NCBI GenBank assembly: GCA_003223295.1
Contig: QHYM01000250.1
Coordinates: 1 to 34,606 of the forward strand
Length of the DNA: 34,606 nt
Reading direction: 5' to 3'
DNA from: Acidobacteriota bacterium
GTDB lineage: Bacteria > Acidobacteriota > Terriglobia > Acidiferrales > UBA7541
Position numbers and translations under genes: made by a program. Of the stretch, positions 8,923-16,057 are shown piece by piece. Numbering within the stretch: the stretch's first letter is position 1; each line of letters begins with the position of its first letter. Below the pieces are notes generated by a model. It was given only the letters and a program-made list of their open reading frames with translations. It was not told the origin of the DNA and did no database searches.

Positions 8923-8993
8923 TGTTATCTTGAGCCTGCCTGCGGCAGGCAGGCGTGGCGACCGAAGGTTCGGGCCTTGCCGGAAAGCATCTC
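8923..8993 (+). repeat. dispersed repeat with inner palindrome
   Basis: A longer relative of the 2981 and 4584 elements. It starts TGTTATCTTGAG and ends AAAGCATCTCA. Inside is the palindrome CCTGCCTG-CGG-CAGGCAGG at 8935-8953 (8-bp stem). The same inner palindrome, slightly decayed, is seen at about 29532-29550. It lies between the convergent glcF and dehydrogenase genes; no T-run follows the stem. Confidence 0.55.
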
Positions 8994-9048
8994 ACCTGGA
9001 ACAAAGACTAGCTCAGTCCGCTGTTGCAAACTTCTACTTGCTCACGTT

Positions 9049-10140
9049 TCAATCGAAGGGAATCCCCGCCTTCTTCGAAATCTCACGCAATTCTTCGATT
9101 ACCGGCCGGATCAGCGGCACGCCATTTTTTCGTCGCTCTTGTTCCGCTTCTCGTTCCGGATCGCCGGGGATTAGTGGACCGTTCGTGCCGGGCGCCGGCT
9201 TCGTCGCGCGGAACACGCGAATGTACTCATCGATCTGTCGCTTGAATTCCTCCGCGTCAATGAAACCGTCAATGCGCATCGCGCCAAAAAAGTGCCCTAT
9301 CCCCTTCCCCACGCTGCGCTTCGGAATTTCCTGCCGCAGCGCGAACGGCGGCGCAAACGGCCCCCAGTTCGCTCCGCTCAAGGGACCGCACAGAATGTCC
9401 ACCATCATCGCCAGCGCGTACCCTTTGTGGCCGCCGCGCTCGCGTTCTGATCCCAGCGGCAACATCGCCCCGCCGTCGATCAATTCGTCGGGATTTGTCG
9501 TATTGCGGCCTTCGCGATTGATGGCCCAGCCCTCCGGAAGGGGTTTGCCCTTTCTTCGCGCGATTTCGATTTTTCCGTACGCGGCCGCGCTGGTCGCTAA
9601 ATCAATTACGATCGGCGGCTCTTCCTTCCCGGGAAATGCAATCGCAATGGGATTTGTGCCCAGCATGCGCTGCGCGCCCCACAGCGGCGCAACTAGCGCT
9701 GTGGAGTTGGTCATCGCCCACCCGATCAGATCGCGCTCCAGCGCTTGCAAAACGTAGTACCCCGCGATCCCGAAGTGATTTGTGTTGCAAACGCCGACCC
9801 AGCCTGAGCCGCATTTTTCGGCCATGTCCACGGCGATGCGATTCGCTTGCGGCCCCACGACCAGGCCCAGACCGTTGTCGCCGTCCACGGTCGTTGTGCT
9901 CGGTGTCGAGCGCACGATTTTGATTTCCGGCTTCGGATTGATGTGGCCTTCGCTGAGCATGCCGAAATAGCTGTACATCCGCGCGACGCCGTGCGAATCA
10001 ATGCCGCGCAGGTCCGCGCAGGCCAATACTTCAGCGGCTTGCGCGGCATCGTCTTTCGGCACGCCGCAATGCACAAATACGCGGATGCAAAATTCGCGCA
10101 GCTTCTCGATGGGAAAAATCTTGGATTCGACTTCGGTCAT
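9049..10140 (-). CDS. malate/L-lactate dehydrogenase family (Ldh_2) oxidoreductase
   Basis: A 363-residue NAD(P)-dependent 2-hydroxy-acid dehydrogenase of the Ldh_2 (YlbC/AllD/ComC) superfamily, unrelated to classical LDH. Signatures are ADLRGIDSHGVARM (residues about 42-55), with the family's conserved RGxxSHG motif, VDGDNGLGLVVG, NTNHFGIAGYY, MTNSTALVAP and GTNPIAIAFP. Members reduce or oxidise malate, lactate, sulfolactate or ureidoglycolate. It starts 18 bases downstream of the MFS gene on the same strand, so the two are probably co-transcribed and the carrier may bring in its substrate. It is convergent with glcF. The exact substrate cannot be read from sequence alone. Confidence 0.9.
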   Translation of the reverse strand: MTEVESKIFPIEKLREFCIRVFVHCGVPKDDAAQAAEVLACADLRGIDSHGVARMYSYFGMLSEGHINPKPEIKIVRSTPSTTTVDGDNGLGLVVGPQANRIAVDMAEKCGSGWVGVCNTNHFGIAGYYVLQALERDLIGWAMTNSTALVAPLWGAQRMLGTNPIAIAFPGKEEPPIVIDLATSAAAYGKIEIARRKGKPLPEGWAINREGRNTTNPDELIDGGAMLPLGSERERGGHKGYALAMMVDILCGPLSGANWGPFAPPFALRQEIPKRSVGKGIGHFFGAMRIDGFIDAEEFKRQIDEYIRVFRATKPAPGTNGPLIPGDPEREAEQERRKNGVPLIRPVIEELREISKKAGIPFD

Positions 10141-10158
10141 GTTTCACCAGACGCAGCG

Positions 10159-11478
10159 CTATGCGGGCAGGCATTCTCCGCGGGTTTCTGCGCCAAAGGG
10201 AACGAGCAGCAAGCCAATCGCGAAGGCCATCGAAGTCAACGCGACAGGGATTCCCAGCGAACCGTACCGCTGCACGCCCGCGCCCACAAGAAACGTAATC
10301 CCTGCACCCGCAAAGCGCGCCAACGAAGTGGAAAAGGCGAACGCGCTGGCGCGACATTCCGTCGGATACTGCTCCGGCAGCCACAGCGTGTACACCGCAA
10401 AATTCGCCCCGCCAAATCCCAGAAAGAACAGGCACGCGAAAAACCAGGGCAGCGCGTCGGCCCCGAGATAGAAAACTTTACCAAAAGTCAGAGCGATAAA
10501 TGCCAGCATCAATGAAAAATAGAATCCCAACGCACCGCGGCGCCCGAATTTCTCCGCGAGCCAAGGCATCGCCAGGCAGCCGAGAATCGTCGCGAACGAA
10601 ACCAGCATGGCTGCGCGCGAAGCGAGTTGCGCCGCCGCTGGACCGATTTTCCCTGCCGCTTCCGCCAGCGCCGTCACCGCCGCCGGCACATAAACCGTCC
10701 CCGCCCACAATCCGCAAATCGAGGCCAGCATGAACAGCGAATTCAGAATCGTTCTGCGCCGCAGCGTGTTCGAAAAGAGCACCGTGAACGGCTGCCAGAT
10801 TCGCCAGGAACTCACGACGGCTTCTTTCTGCTTCCAGCGTTCCGGCTCGGTCACACCGTGCCGCACCCACGCGAGCAACAGGGCCGGCAACCCACCAACT
10901 GCAAACATCACGCGCCACGCGAATCTTCCAAAATAACTGCCGATCAAGAAATTCAACATCGCCGCTAAAAAAACTCCGACGTAATAGCCCGTGTGCATGT
11001 ATCCCGCCCCGGCGCGCCGCCGTTCTTCGGGCCACTCTTCCGCCACGAAAGTTCCGCCCATGGCCCACTCGCCGCCGATGCCGATTCCCGCGAGCAGCCG
11101 CAGAATCGCCAGCTGCCAAACGCTGGTGACGAGCGCGCTAAGAAAGGTGAACACCGAATACCACACAATCGTCAGCATGAGCGTTCGAACGCGCCCGAAT
11201 TTATCTCCGACTGGCCCCCACAAAAACGCCAGTCCCCACCCAAACAAAAATAACGCAAACAGCAATCCGCCGTAAAAGCCAACGTTGCCCTTCGTCGCAG
11301 CAATGCCGGATCGTGGCAGCAGATCGCGCAGCGAAGGCACCAGCACCAGCGCATAAATAAACGAATCCATGCCATCAAGCGCCCAGCCGCCCCACGAAGC
11401 CCAGAATCCGCGAATCTGATTTCGCGTCAGCGAAGCCGGCGGGACCGATTTCGTGTTCGAAGGCGCGGCGACATTCAT
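10159..11478 (-). CDS. MFS transporter (organic acid/sugar-acid type)
   Basis: A 439-residue, 12-helix major facilitator protein. Motif A is readable between helices 2 and 3 as GPVGDKFGRVRTL, followed by LLAGIGIGGEWAMGGTFVAEEWP, typical of the metabolite:H+ symporter and aromatic or sialic acid branch. The N-terminus SWGGWALDGMDSFIYAL fits that group (usually GWxLDxxDxF). I prefer the ATG at 11478 (MNVAAPSN) to the TTG ten codons earlier. It is the first gene of a two-gene unit with the Ldh_2 dehydrogenase, which suggests a carboxylate substrate. The family is certain and the substrate is inferred. Confidence 0.88.
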   Translation of the reverse strand: MNVAAPSNTKSVPPASLTRNQIRGFWASWGGWALDGMDSFIYALVLVPSLRDLLPRSGIAATKGNVGFYGGLLFALFLFGWGLAFLWGPVGDKFGRVRTLMLTIVWYSVFTFLSALVTSVWQLAILRLLAGIGIGGEWAMGGTFVAEEWPEERRRAGAGYMHTGYYVGVFLAAMLNFLIGSYFGRFAWRVMFAVGGLPALLLAWVRHGVTEPERWKQKEAVVSSWRIWQPFTVLFSNTLRRRTILNSLFMLASICGLWAGTVYVPAAVTALAEAAGKIGPAAAQLASRAAMLVSFATILGCLAMPWLAEKFGRRGALGFYFSLMLAFIALTFGKVFYLGADALPWFFACLFFLGFGGANFAVYTLWLPEQYPTECRASAFAFSTSLARFAGAGITFLVGAGVQRYGSLGIPVALTSMAFAIGLLLVPFGAETRGECLPA

Positions 11479-11535
11479 GGCAGCGGGGACTATATCAAAG
11501 CAATACAAAGTGCGTCCAAATATTGTCGGCGTCGG

Positions 11536-11600
11536 TTACTGGATCAGTTTGAATTTTCTTGCTCGTGACAATAGGTGTCAAAATTCAATGACCCGCTACC
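11536..11600. repeat. hairpin repeat, copy A (TTTGAATTTT...AAAATTCAA)
   Basis: Inverted repeat with the left arm ending CAGTTTGAATTTT, a centre containing CGTGACAATAGG, and the right arm AAAATTCAATGACCCGCTACC. It is the imperfect member of a family with copies at 12467-12520 and 15842-15907 and a half-copy at 29597-29618. It lies between the minus-strand MFS and TauE/SafE genes. It carries no gene. Confidence 0.65.
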
Positions 11601-11641
11601 TCAGCGTGACTGCTGACCCGTGACTTGGGACTCGTGGGCTT

Positions 11642-12409
11642 CTAACGATAGCCGCGCCAGAAGAAAACAATCGTCATGGCCATACCCACAAGAATGACAA
11701 ATCCCTTCACCCAGGATTGCGGCAGCTTTTGCGCATAATGCGCGGTGGAATAACCTCCTAGAACCGAGCCGGCCGTCATAAGAATCGCCTGCGGCCAGTA
11801 AATCGCCTTCGTCACCACGAACGTTACCGTGGCAACGCCATTGATCACGCCGCCGAGTCTCACCTTGAGTTTGTTCATGGCGTGAATGTCCGTCATGCCC
11901 AGCGCTGAAAGCATGGCCAGGTTCATGATGCCGATTCCTCCGCCAAAATAACCGCCGTACACGGCCACGAGCAGTTCGAAGAGAGAGGCGCCCGCCACTG
12001 CCGTGTTGCGGGCGTCATGCGAAATTCCCGCCGAGATGCGTCCGGTAAGGTGCTTGCCAAACGCGAAGAGCAGCGTGGCGCCTAGCAACAACCATGGAAT
12101 CACGCGAAGAAAAGTCTTCGGCGGCGTGTGAATCAGGAGAATCGCTCCGGCCAGACCGCCGACGAGGCTGGTGATTACCAAAGGAATCAGAATGCGCGCG
12201 GGGATGTCGAGCTTTTGCGGATAGGCGCCGCCACTCGCAGTGGTTCCCACCCACAAGGCTAGCGTGTTGGTCGCGTTCGCAGGAACCGCCGGAACGCCAG
12301 TGAACAGAAGCGCTGGAAACGCGACAAAGCTGCCGCCCCCGGCCACGGCATTGATCCCGCCACCGAGAGCGCCGGCAAAAAAGAGAAAGATGGCAGTCTG
12401 CAGGTTCAA
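11642..12409 (-). CDS. TauE/SafE (TSUP) family membrane permease
   Basis: A 255-residue integral membrane protein with about eight hydrophobic segments. The two halves carry the typical TSUP repeats: GALGGGINAVAGGGSFVAFPALL with ANATNTLALWVG at the N-terminus, and AVYGGYFGGGIGIMNLAMLSALGM with LKVRLGGVINGVATVTFV in the second half. The family (YfcA, TauE, SafE) exports or imports sulfur-containing or other organic anions such as sulfite or sulfoacetate. The start is TTG at 12409, the only start before an upstream stop codon; no strong Shine-Dalgarno sequence is seen. Copies of one hairpin repeat flank it on both sides. No neighbouring gene indicates a substrate. Confidence 0.87.
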   Translation of the reverse strand: MNLQTAIFLFFAGALGGGINAVAGGGSFVAFPALLFTGVPAVPANATNTLALWVGTTASGGAYPQKLDIPARILIPLVITSLVGGLAGAILLIHTPPKTFLRVIPWLLLGATLLFAFGKHLTGRISAGISHDARNTAVAGASLFELLVAVYGGYFGGGIGIMNLAMLSALGMTDIHAMNKLKVRLGGVINGVATVTFVVTKAIYWPQAILMTAGSVLGGYSTAHYAQKLPQSWVKGFVILVGMAMTIVFFWRGYR

Positions 12410-12466
12410 GCAGAGGTTCTATCACGATTCCCGGTTGACCCTCCAGTCAGGGAATACATCGTTAGG

Positions 12467-12520
12467 CGTCGGTTTGAATTCTCTTTATCGTGACAATAGG
12501 GGTCAAAATTCAAATTAACC
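12467..12520. repeat. hairpin repeat, copy B
   Basis: GGTTTGAATTCT, a centre with CGTGACAATAGG, then AAAATTCAAATTAACC. It has the same arms and the same conserved centre as copies A and C, with more drift in the left arm. It stands upstream of the TauE/SafE start. The rest of the gap 12410-12713 holds two further small stem-loops (12610-12633 with ATGGCGG arms, and CTTCGC-AAAC-GCGAAG at 12676-12691) and no gene. Confidence 0.6.
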
Positions 12521-12713
12521 AACTATCAATACACCGAGGGGCTTCTTCACGGAATCAGTAATTTAAGTCTAGAGGAACATGAGTGCGAAATTGATTTGCA
12601 GAAATGCGAATGGCGGCCCGAGGAGACCGCCATCCTTCGACCGAATCACATTAACTCAACGACTCCGTGAGCCTACTTCGCAAACGCGAAGCCGACAATC
12701 GCGCCGCGCTAGG

Positions 12714-13283
12714 TCATAAAACGTCTATGACAGAGGTATCCACCGTGATACGTTTCGCTTCGATCTGGCCAACCAGGTGAACCAGCAGGTTCCCCGCTTG
12801 ATCATACTGATCAATCGTAAAGGTTCCTGTGAAGGTGTTCCCGTCGTGGCTCAGTGTGACGTCTTCTCGAATATTGGCTGGTCCGAGCAAGGCTCCGTTG
12901 GCCCAACTGATGGCAAAATGGTTCAGTTTGTAGTGGGAGTGCCCGATCTTATTCCACACGCCGAGGCAAAAACTCTGAGTTTCAGGTTCGCGTGAAGAGT
13001 TCAAGATTTCCGTTCCGTCGCTGTGCCACTGAGAGTATCCCGCGTCCAATACGACGTCATCAGGTATACCTGCATTTCCTTTGGAGACAAGCTTCACCTT
13101 CCAGAAACCGACGATGGGGTCGTCGTCCCTAGAGTCCCCCCCGCCAGACCGTTCTTGCCACAAAGCTGCTCCGGTGCCTAGCCTGTCGATCTTTCCACAT
13201 CCGGCCGAGGCGACCGGGACGAGCATCGCCGCAACGATGACCATAGCGAGGCCCGCGATGACTATTCCTGCCTTCGTTTTCAT
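12714..13283 (-). CDS. secreted protein of unknown function
   Basis: A 189-residue protein with a signal peptide (MKTKAG, a hydrophobic core, VPVASAGC). The ATG at 13283 follows AAGGA. The mature part begins with a charged low-complexity stretch (GGGDSRDDDP), then IVGFWKVKLVSKGN, YSQWHSDGTEI, SFCLGVWNKIG, YKLNHFAISW, TLSHDGNTFTGTFTIDQYD and VGQIEAKRITVD. Short alternating strands of this kind suggest a small lipocalin- or cupin-like beta-barrel; that is inference from pattern only. I do not know a named family for it. It is divergent from the TPR regulator gene across a 300-base spacer. A lipoprotein is less likely, because the residues before Cys do not form a normal lipobox. Confidence 0.75.
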   Translation of the reverse strand: MKTKAGIVIAGLAMVIVAAMLVPVASAGCGKIDRLGTGAALWQERSGGGDSRDDDPIVGFWKVKLVSKGNAGIPDDVVLDAGYSQWHSDGTEILNSSREPETQSFCLGVWNKIGHSHYKLNHFAISWANGALLGPANIREDVTLSHDGNTFTGTFTIDQYDQAGNLLVHLVGQIEAKRITVDTSVIDVL

Positions 13284-13583
13284 AGAATTGTCCTTTTCGC
13301 GTTACGAGATTCCGTCCGTCAGACAGGCGAGCGAATTCGAGCCGGGACGCACTCGGCCTCGTTGCGTACATCTGTTCCGGAAAACGGAGCCCAATCATCG
13401 GGCGAGCAGCATTTGAGCGAATCAATCATTGAAGGGCAATCCTTTGCCGCGCTGTTTCCACTCCTTTGTGAATCATCGTGCAAGCCTCTGGATTTAAGCG
13501 AGATACGCGGCTTTTGACCAGTCTGGCCAAGGTTTGCGGCAGCCTCATGCTACAATCCCATTCACTTTTTCGGGAGTGACCGA
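13284..13583. other. divergent intergenic region
   Basis: Three hundred bases separate the minus-strand secreted protein gene from the plus-strand TPR regulator. It must hold both promoters. I see the two Shine-Dalgarno sequences (AAGGA before 13283 on the minus strand, GGGAG at about 13571-13575 on the plus strand) but no convincing -35/-10 pair, hairpin or small gene. Confidence 0.5.
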
Positions 13584-15521
13584 GTGGAAGTTTCGCGCCC
13601 ACGGGAAATCGTCCGCTTTGGCCCCTACGAAACTCGTCTGCGCACTCAGGAACTCTTTAAGCACGGATTGCGGCTCAAGCTGGCCCCCCAGGCTTTCCAG
13701 GTGTTGCGCATCCTGCTGGACCGGCCTGGAGAGCTGGTCACCCGCGAGGATCTCCATCAGGCCTTGTGGTCCGCCGACACCTTCGTCGATTTTGACCATG
13801 GACTCAACAATGCCATCAAACGAATTCGTGACGTCCTAGGCGATTCCGTTGACGCTCCACTTTATATTGAGACCTTACCGCGTCTCGGCTATCGCTTCAT
13901 TGGGCAGATCACGGAGAACGGCAATGAAACGGCAGCACCCATTGCCGGCGATCCGACACCCTCGGTCAATGTGCCCAACTCGGTTGATTCCTCAGACGAT
14001 TCGATGCCGCTGGCGCCTCAGGAAAGCCGGCGACCTCGGTCTCGCATGTTGGCTTTCGCCAGCGCACTCATGCTTGTGCTCACTCTTGTCGGCTACTTTG
14101 GCTGGCGGAGAACACATTCTGTCCAACTCTACAACTCGGGCCGCGTGATGCTGGCAGTGCTTCCCTTCGAAAACCTGAGCGGGGACCCCAACGAAGAGTA
14201 TTTCAGCGACGGACTCACGGAAGAAATCATTACCCAGCTTGGAGCACTAAGCCCGGATCAGCTCGGTGTAATCGCACGAACGACTTCAATGGCTTACAAG
14301 CGCACATCGAAAAGCGCGCAGCAGATTGCCCGAGAATTGGGGGTCGATTACATCCTCGAGAGCAGCATTCGGCGCGATGCGGACCAGGTGCGCATCAGCG
14401 CCCAACTCATCCGTACCCGGGACCAGGTTCATGTCTGGGCGCACAGCTATGACCGCCAAATCAGTCACTCCATTGCTTTGCAGGAAGAGGTGGCCATGGC
14501 GGTCGCTGAACAGATCAGAATAAAACTCAATCCGGCTTACAGTGGTCCTCCCAGTCCGCGCCCTCTTGATCCGCAAGCAAACGAAGCTTATCTGCGAGGA
14601 CGGTATTTTGGAAACCAATTCACCGTAGCCGGTTACGGGAAAGCGATCGCCTATTTCCAGCAAGCCATCGATCGGCAATCCAGTTTCGCAGAAGCCTATT
14701 CGGGACTAGCGGATTCTTATTATTTTCTGGTCGTCACCGATGCCCTATCACCGCAGGACGGAGTGTCCAAAGCTCACGACGCTGCGCGCCAAGCCGTAGC
14801 CCTGGGTGGAGGATTGGCTGAATCACACAACGCCATGGGCAGCGTGATGCTTGGACTATGGGACTGGTCGCAAGCAGAGGCTGAGCTCAGGCGTGCCATC
14901 GAGTTGAATCCGAGTTACTCCACCGAGCACCGCGTGTACGCGGCGCTCCTCGCGACTCTAAGGCGGCATGACGAGGCTTGGGAGCAGATTAACCAGGCGA
15001 TGCGGCTGGACCCGCTCTCCCTCCCCAACAACGCCGAGGTCGTTCGCACGCTTTACTATGCCCGAGACTACGATCGGGCCATCCAACAGAGCCAGAAAGC
15101 CTTACAGCTCAATCCGGACTACTATCGAACCCATTTCTGGCTCGCGCGCGTCTACGCCCAGAAGAAACTGTACGCGGAAGCCATCGCAGAATCACACAAA
15201 GTCCTGCAAGCAATGCCGGATAGCACTGTTGGATTGACAGAGCTTGCGTACAGTCTAGCTGCGGCAAGTCGCCAGCCGGAGGCTCGAAGGATTCTCCAGC
15301 GCTTGAAAGAGAAATCGAAGCGCGATTTCGTTCCCGCCTACAACTTGGCGGTCATTCACATTGCCCTTAACGAGAAAAACGCGGCCTTGACCTATCTGCA
15401 GAAGGCTTATCAGGAACGGGATTGGGCCATGATGGTTCTCGCGGTCGAACCGCGCCTCGACCCGCTACGGGACAATCCCAGCTTCCGCGCACTTTTGGCA
15501 AAAAGCAGATTGCCTCTGTGA
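13584..15521 (+). CDS. winged-helix / TolB-like / TPR membrane regulator
   Basis: A 645-residue protein. Residues 1-105 form an OmpR/CadC-type winged-helix DNA-binding domain (VRFGPYETRLRTQELFKHG, LTREDLHQALW-like VTREDLHQALW, HGLNNAIKRIRDVLGD, YIETLPRLGYRF). A membrane helix follows at about 155-176. The periplasmic side has a TolB/adenylate-cyclase-associated domain (VLPFENLSGDPNEEYFSDGLTEEI), then TPR-like helices from about 330 to the end (for example AIELNPSYSTEH, ALQLNPDYYRTH). This one-component, membrane-tethered layout is very common in Acidobacteriota. The start is GTG with GGGAG eight bases before. No target gene can be named; the divergent secreted-protein gene is the nearest candidate. 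Confidence 0.88.
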   Translation: MEVSRPREIVRFGPYETRLRTQELFKHGLRLKLAPQAFQVLRILLDRPGELVTREDLHQALWSADTFVDFDHGLNNAIKRIRDVLGDSVDAPLYIETLPRLGYRFIGQITENGNETAAPIAGDPTPSVNVPNSVDSSDDSMPLAPQESRRPRSRMLAFASALMLVLTLVGYFGWRRTHSVQLYNSGRVMLAVLPFENLSGDPNEEYFSDGLTEEIITQLGALSPDQLGVIARTTSMAYKRTSKSAQQIARELGVDYILESSIRRDADQVRISAQLIRTRDQVHVWAHSYDRQISHSIALQEEVAMAVAEQIRIKLNPAYSGPPSPRPLDPQANEAYLRGRYFGNQFTVAGYGKAIAYFQQAIDRQSSFAEAYSGLADSYYFLVVTDALSPQDGVSKAHDAARQAVALGGGLAESHNAMGSVMLGLWDWSQAEAELRRAIELNPSYSTEHRVYAALLATLRRHDEAWEQINQAMRLDPLSLPNNAEVVRTLYYARDYDRAIQQSQKALQLNPDYYRTHFWLARVYAQKKLYAEAIAESHKVLQAMPDSTVGLTELAYSLAAASRQPEARRILQRLKEKSKRDFVPAYNLAVIHIALNEKNAALTYLQKAYQERDWAMMVLAVEPRLDPLRDNPSFRALLAKSRLPL

Positions 15522-16057
15522 ACGACTGGTCACACCACCGCGACTCAGAAGTTTGCCAGGAGACCAGGCATTTCTGGTCCCAGTCGCTTGATGGCCACCA
15601 GGCCATTTGCTGCGTCTTGGGTGGCGGCTCGGAGTTGACCAGCCCCAGTTGCCGCCCGCCGAGCGCCAGTGCGGCAAAGCAATGGCTCACGAGATCAGAT
15701 CTCTATCATTCTTCAAAAGTAGATGAGCTTTGCTATTCAATGTGATGTTGAATAGCGCGGTTTTGAGCGCCGTATCCATTGACCTGACGAAAAGGCTCTT
15801 TCGCACTCTATTTTTCTTCTTGGGAGGCCGTACGCATTATCGGTAGTGGGTCAGTTTGAATTTTCTTAGTCGTGACAATAGGTCAAAATTCAAACTGACC
15901 TACCACCACCCGAGTTGAACGATTGACGAGCGCCCTTGCGCAGTAGCATTATTTTTCAAGGACGAGCTTCTTCTAACCTTCGAGTGAGCGCGCCCGAACC
16001 AGACTGTCCCTCGTCGTTGCGTCAAGAGCGAATCGAGCTTCCAAGGGAGCCGCCACC
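15522..16057. other. gene-free region before acs
   Basis: Over 500 bases with no supported gene on either strand. It contains hairpin copy C (15842-15907) and, at its end, the AAGGGAG ribosome-binding site of acs. The stretch 15522-15750 has short frames on both strands with no recognisable protein. No terminator with a T-run is seen after the regulator gene. Confidence 0.5.
15842..15907. repeat. hairpin repeat, copy C (best preserved)
   Basis: Left arm GGTAGTGGGTCAGTTTGAATTTT, broken here for reading as GGTAGTGG-GTCAGTTTGAATTTT, pairs with the right arm AAAATTCAAACTGAC-CTACCA. Fifteen consecutive bases (GTCAGTTTGAATTTT) pair perfectly. The loop contains CGTGACAATAGG, also present in copies A and B. 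There is no coding capacity. It has the form of a small MITE or REP-like element. Confidence 0.7.
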
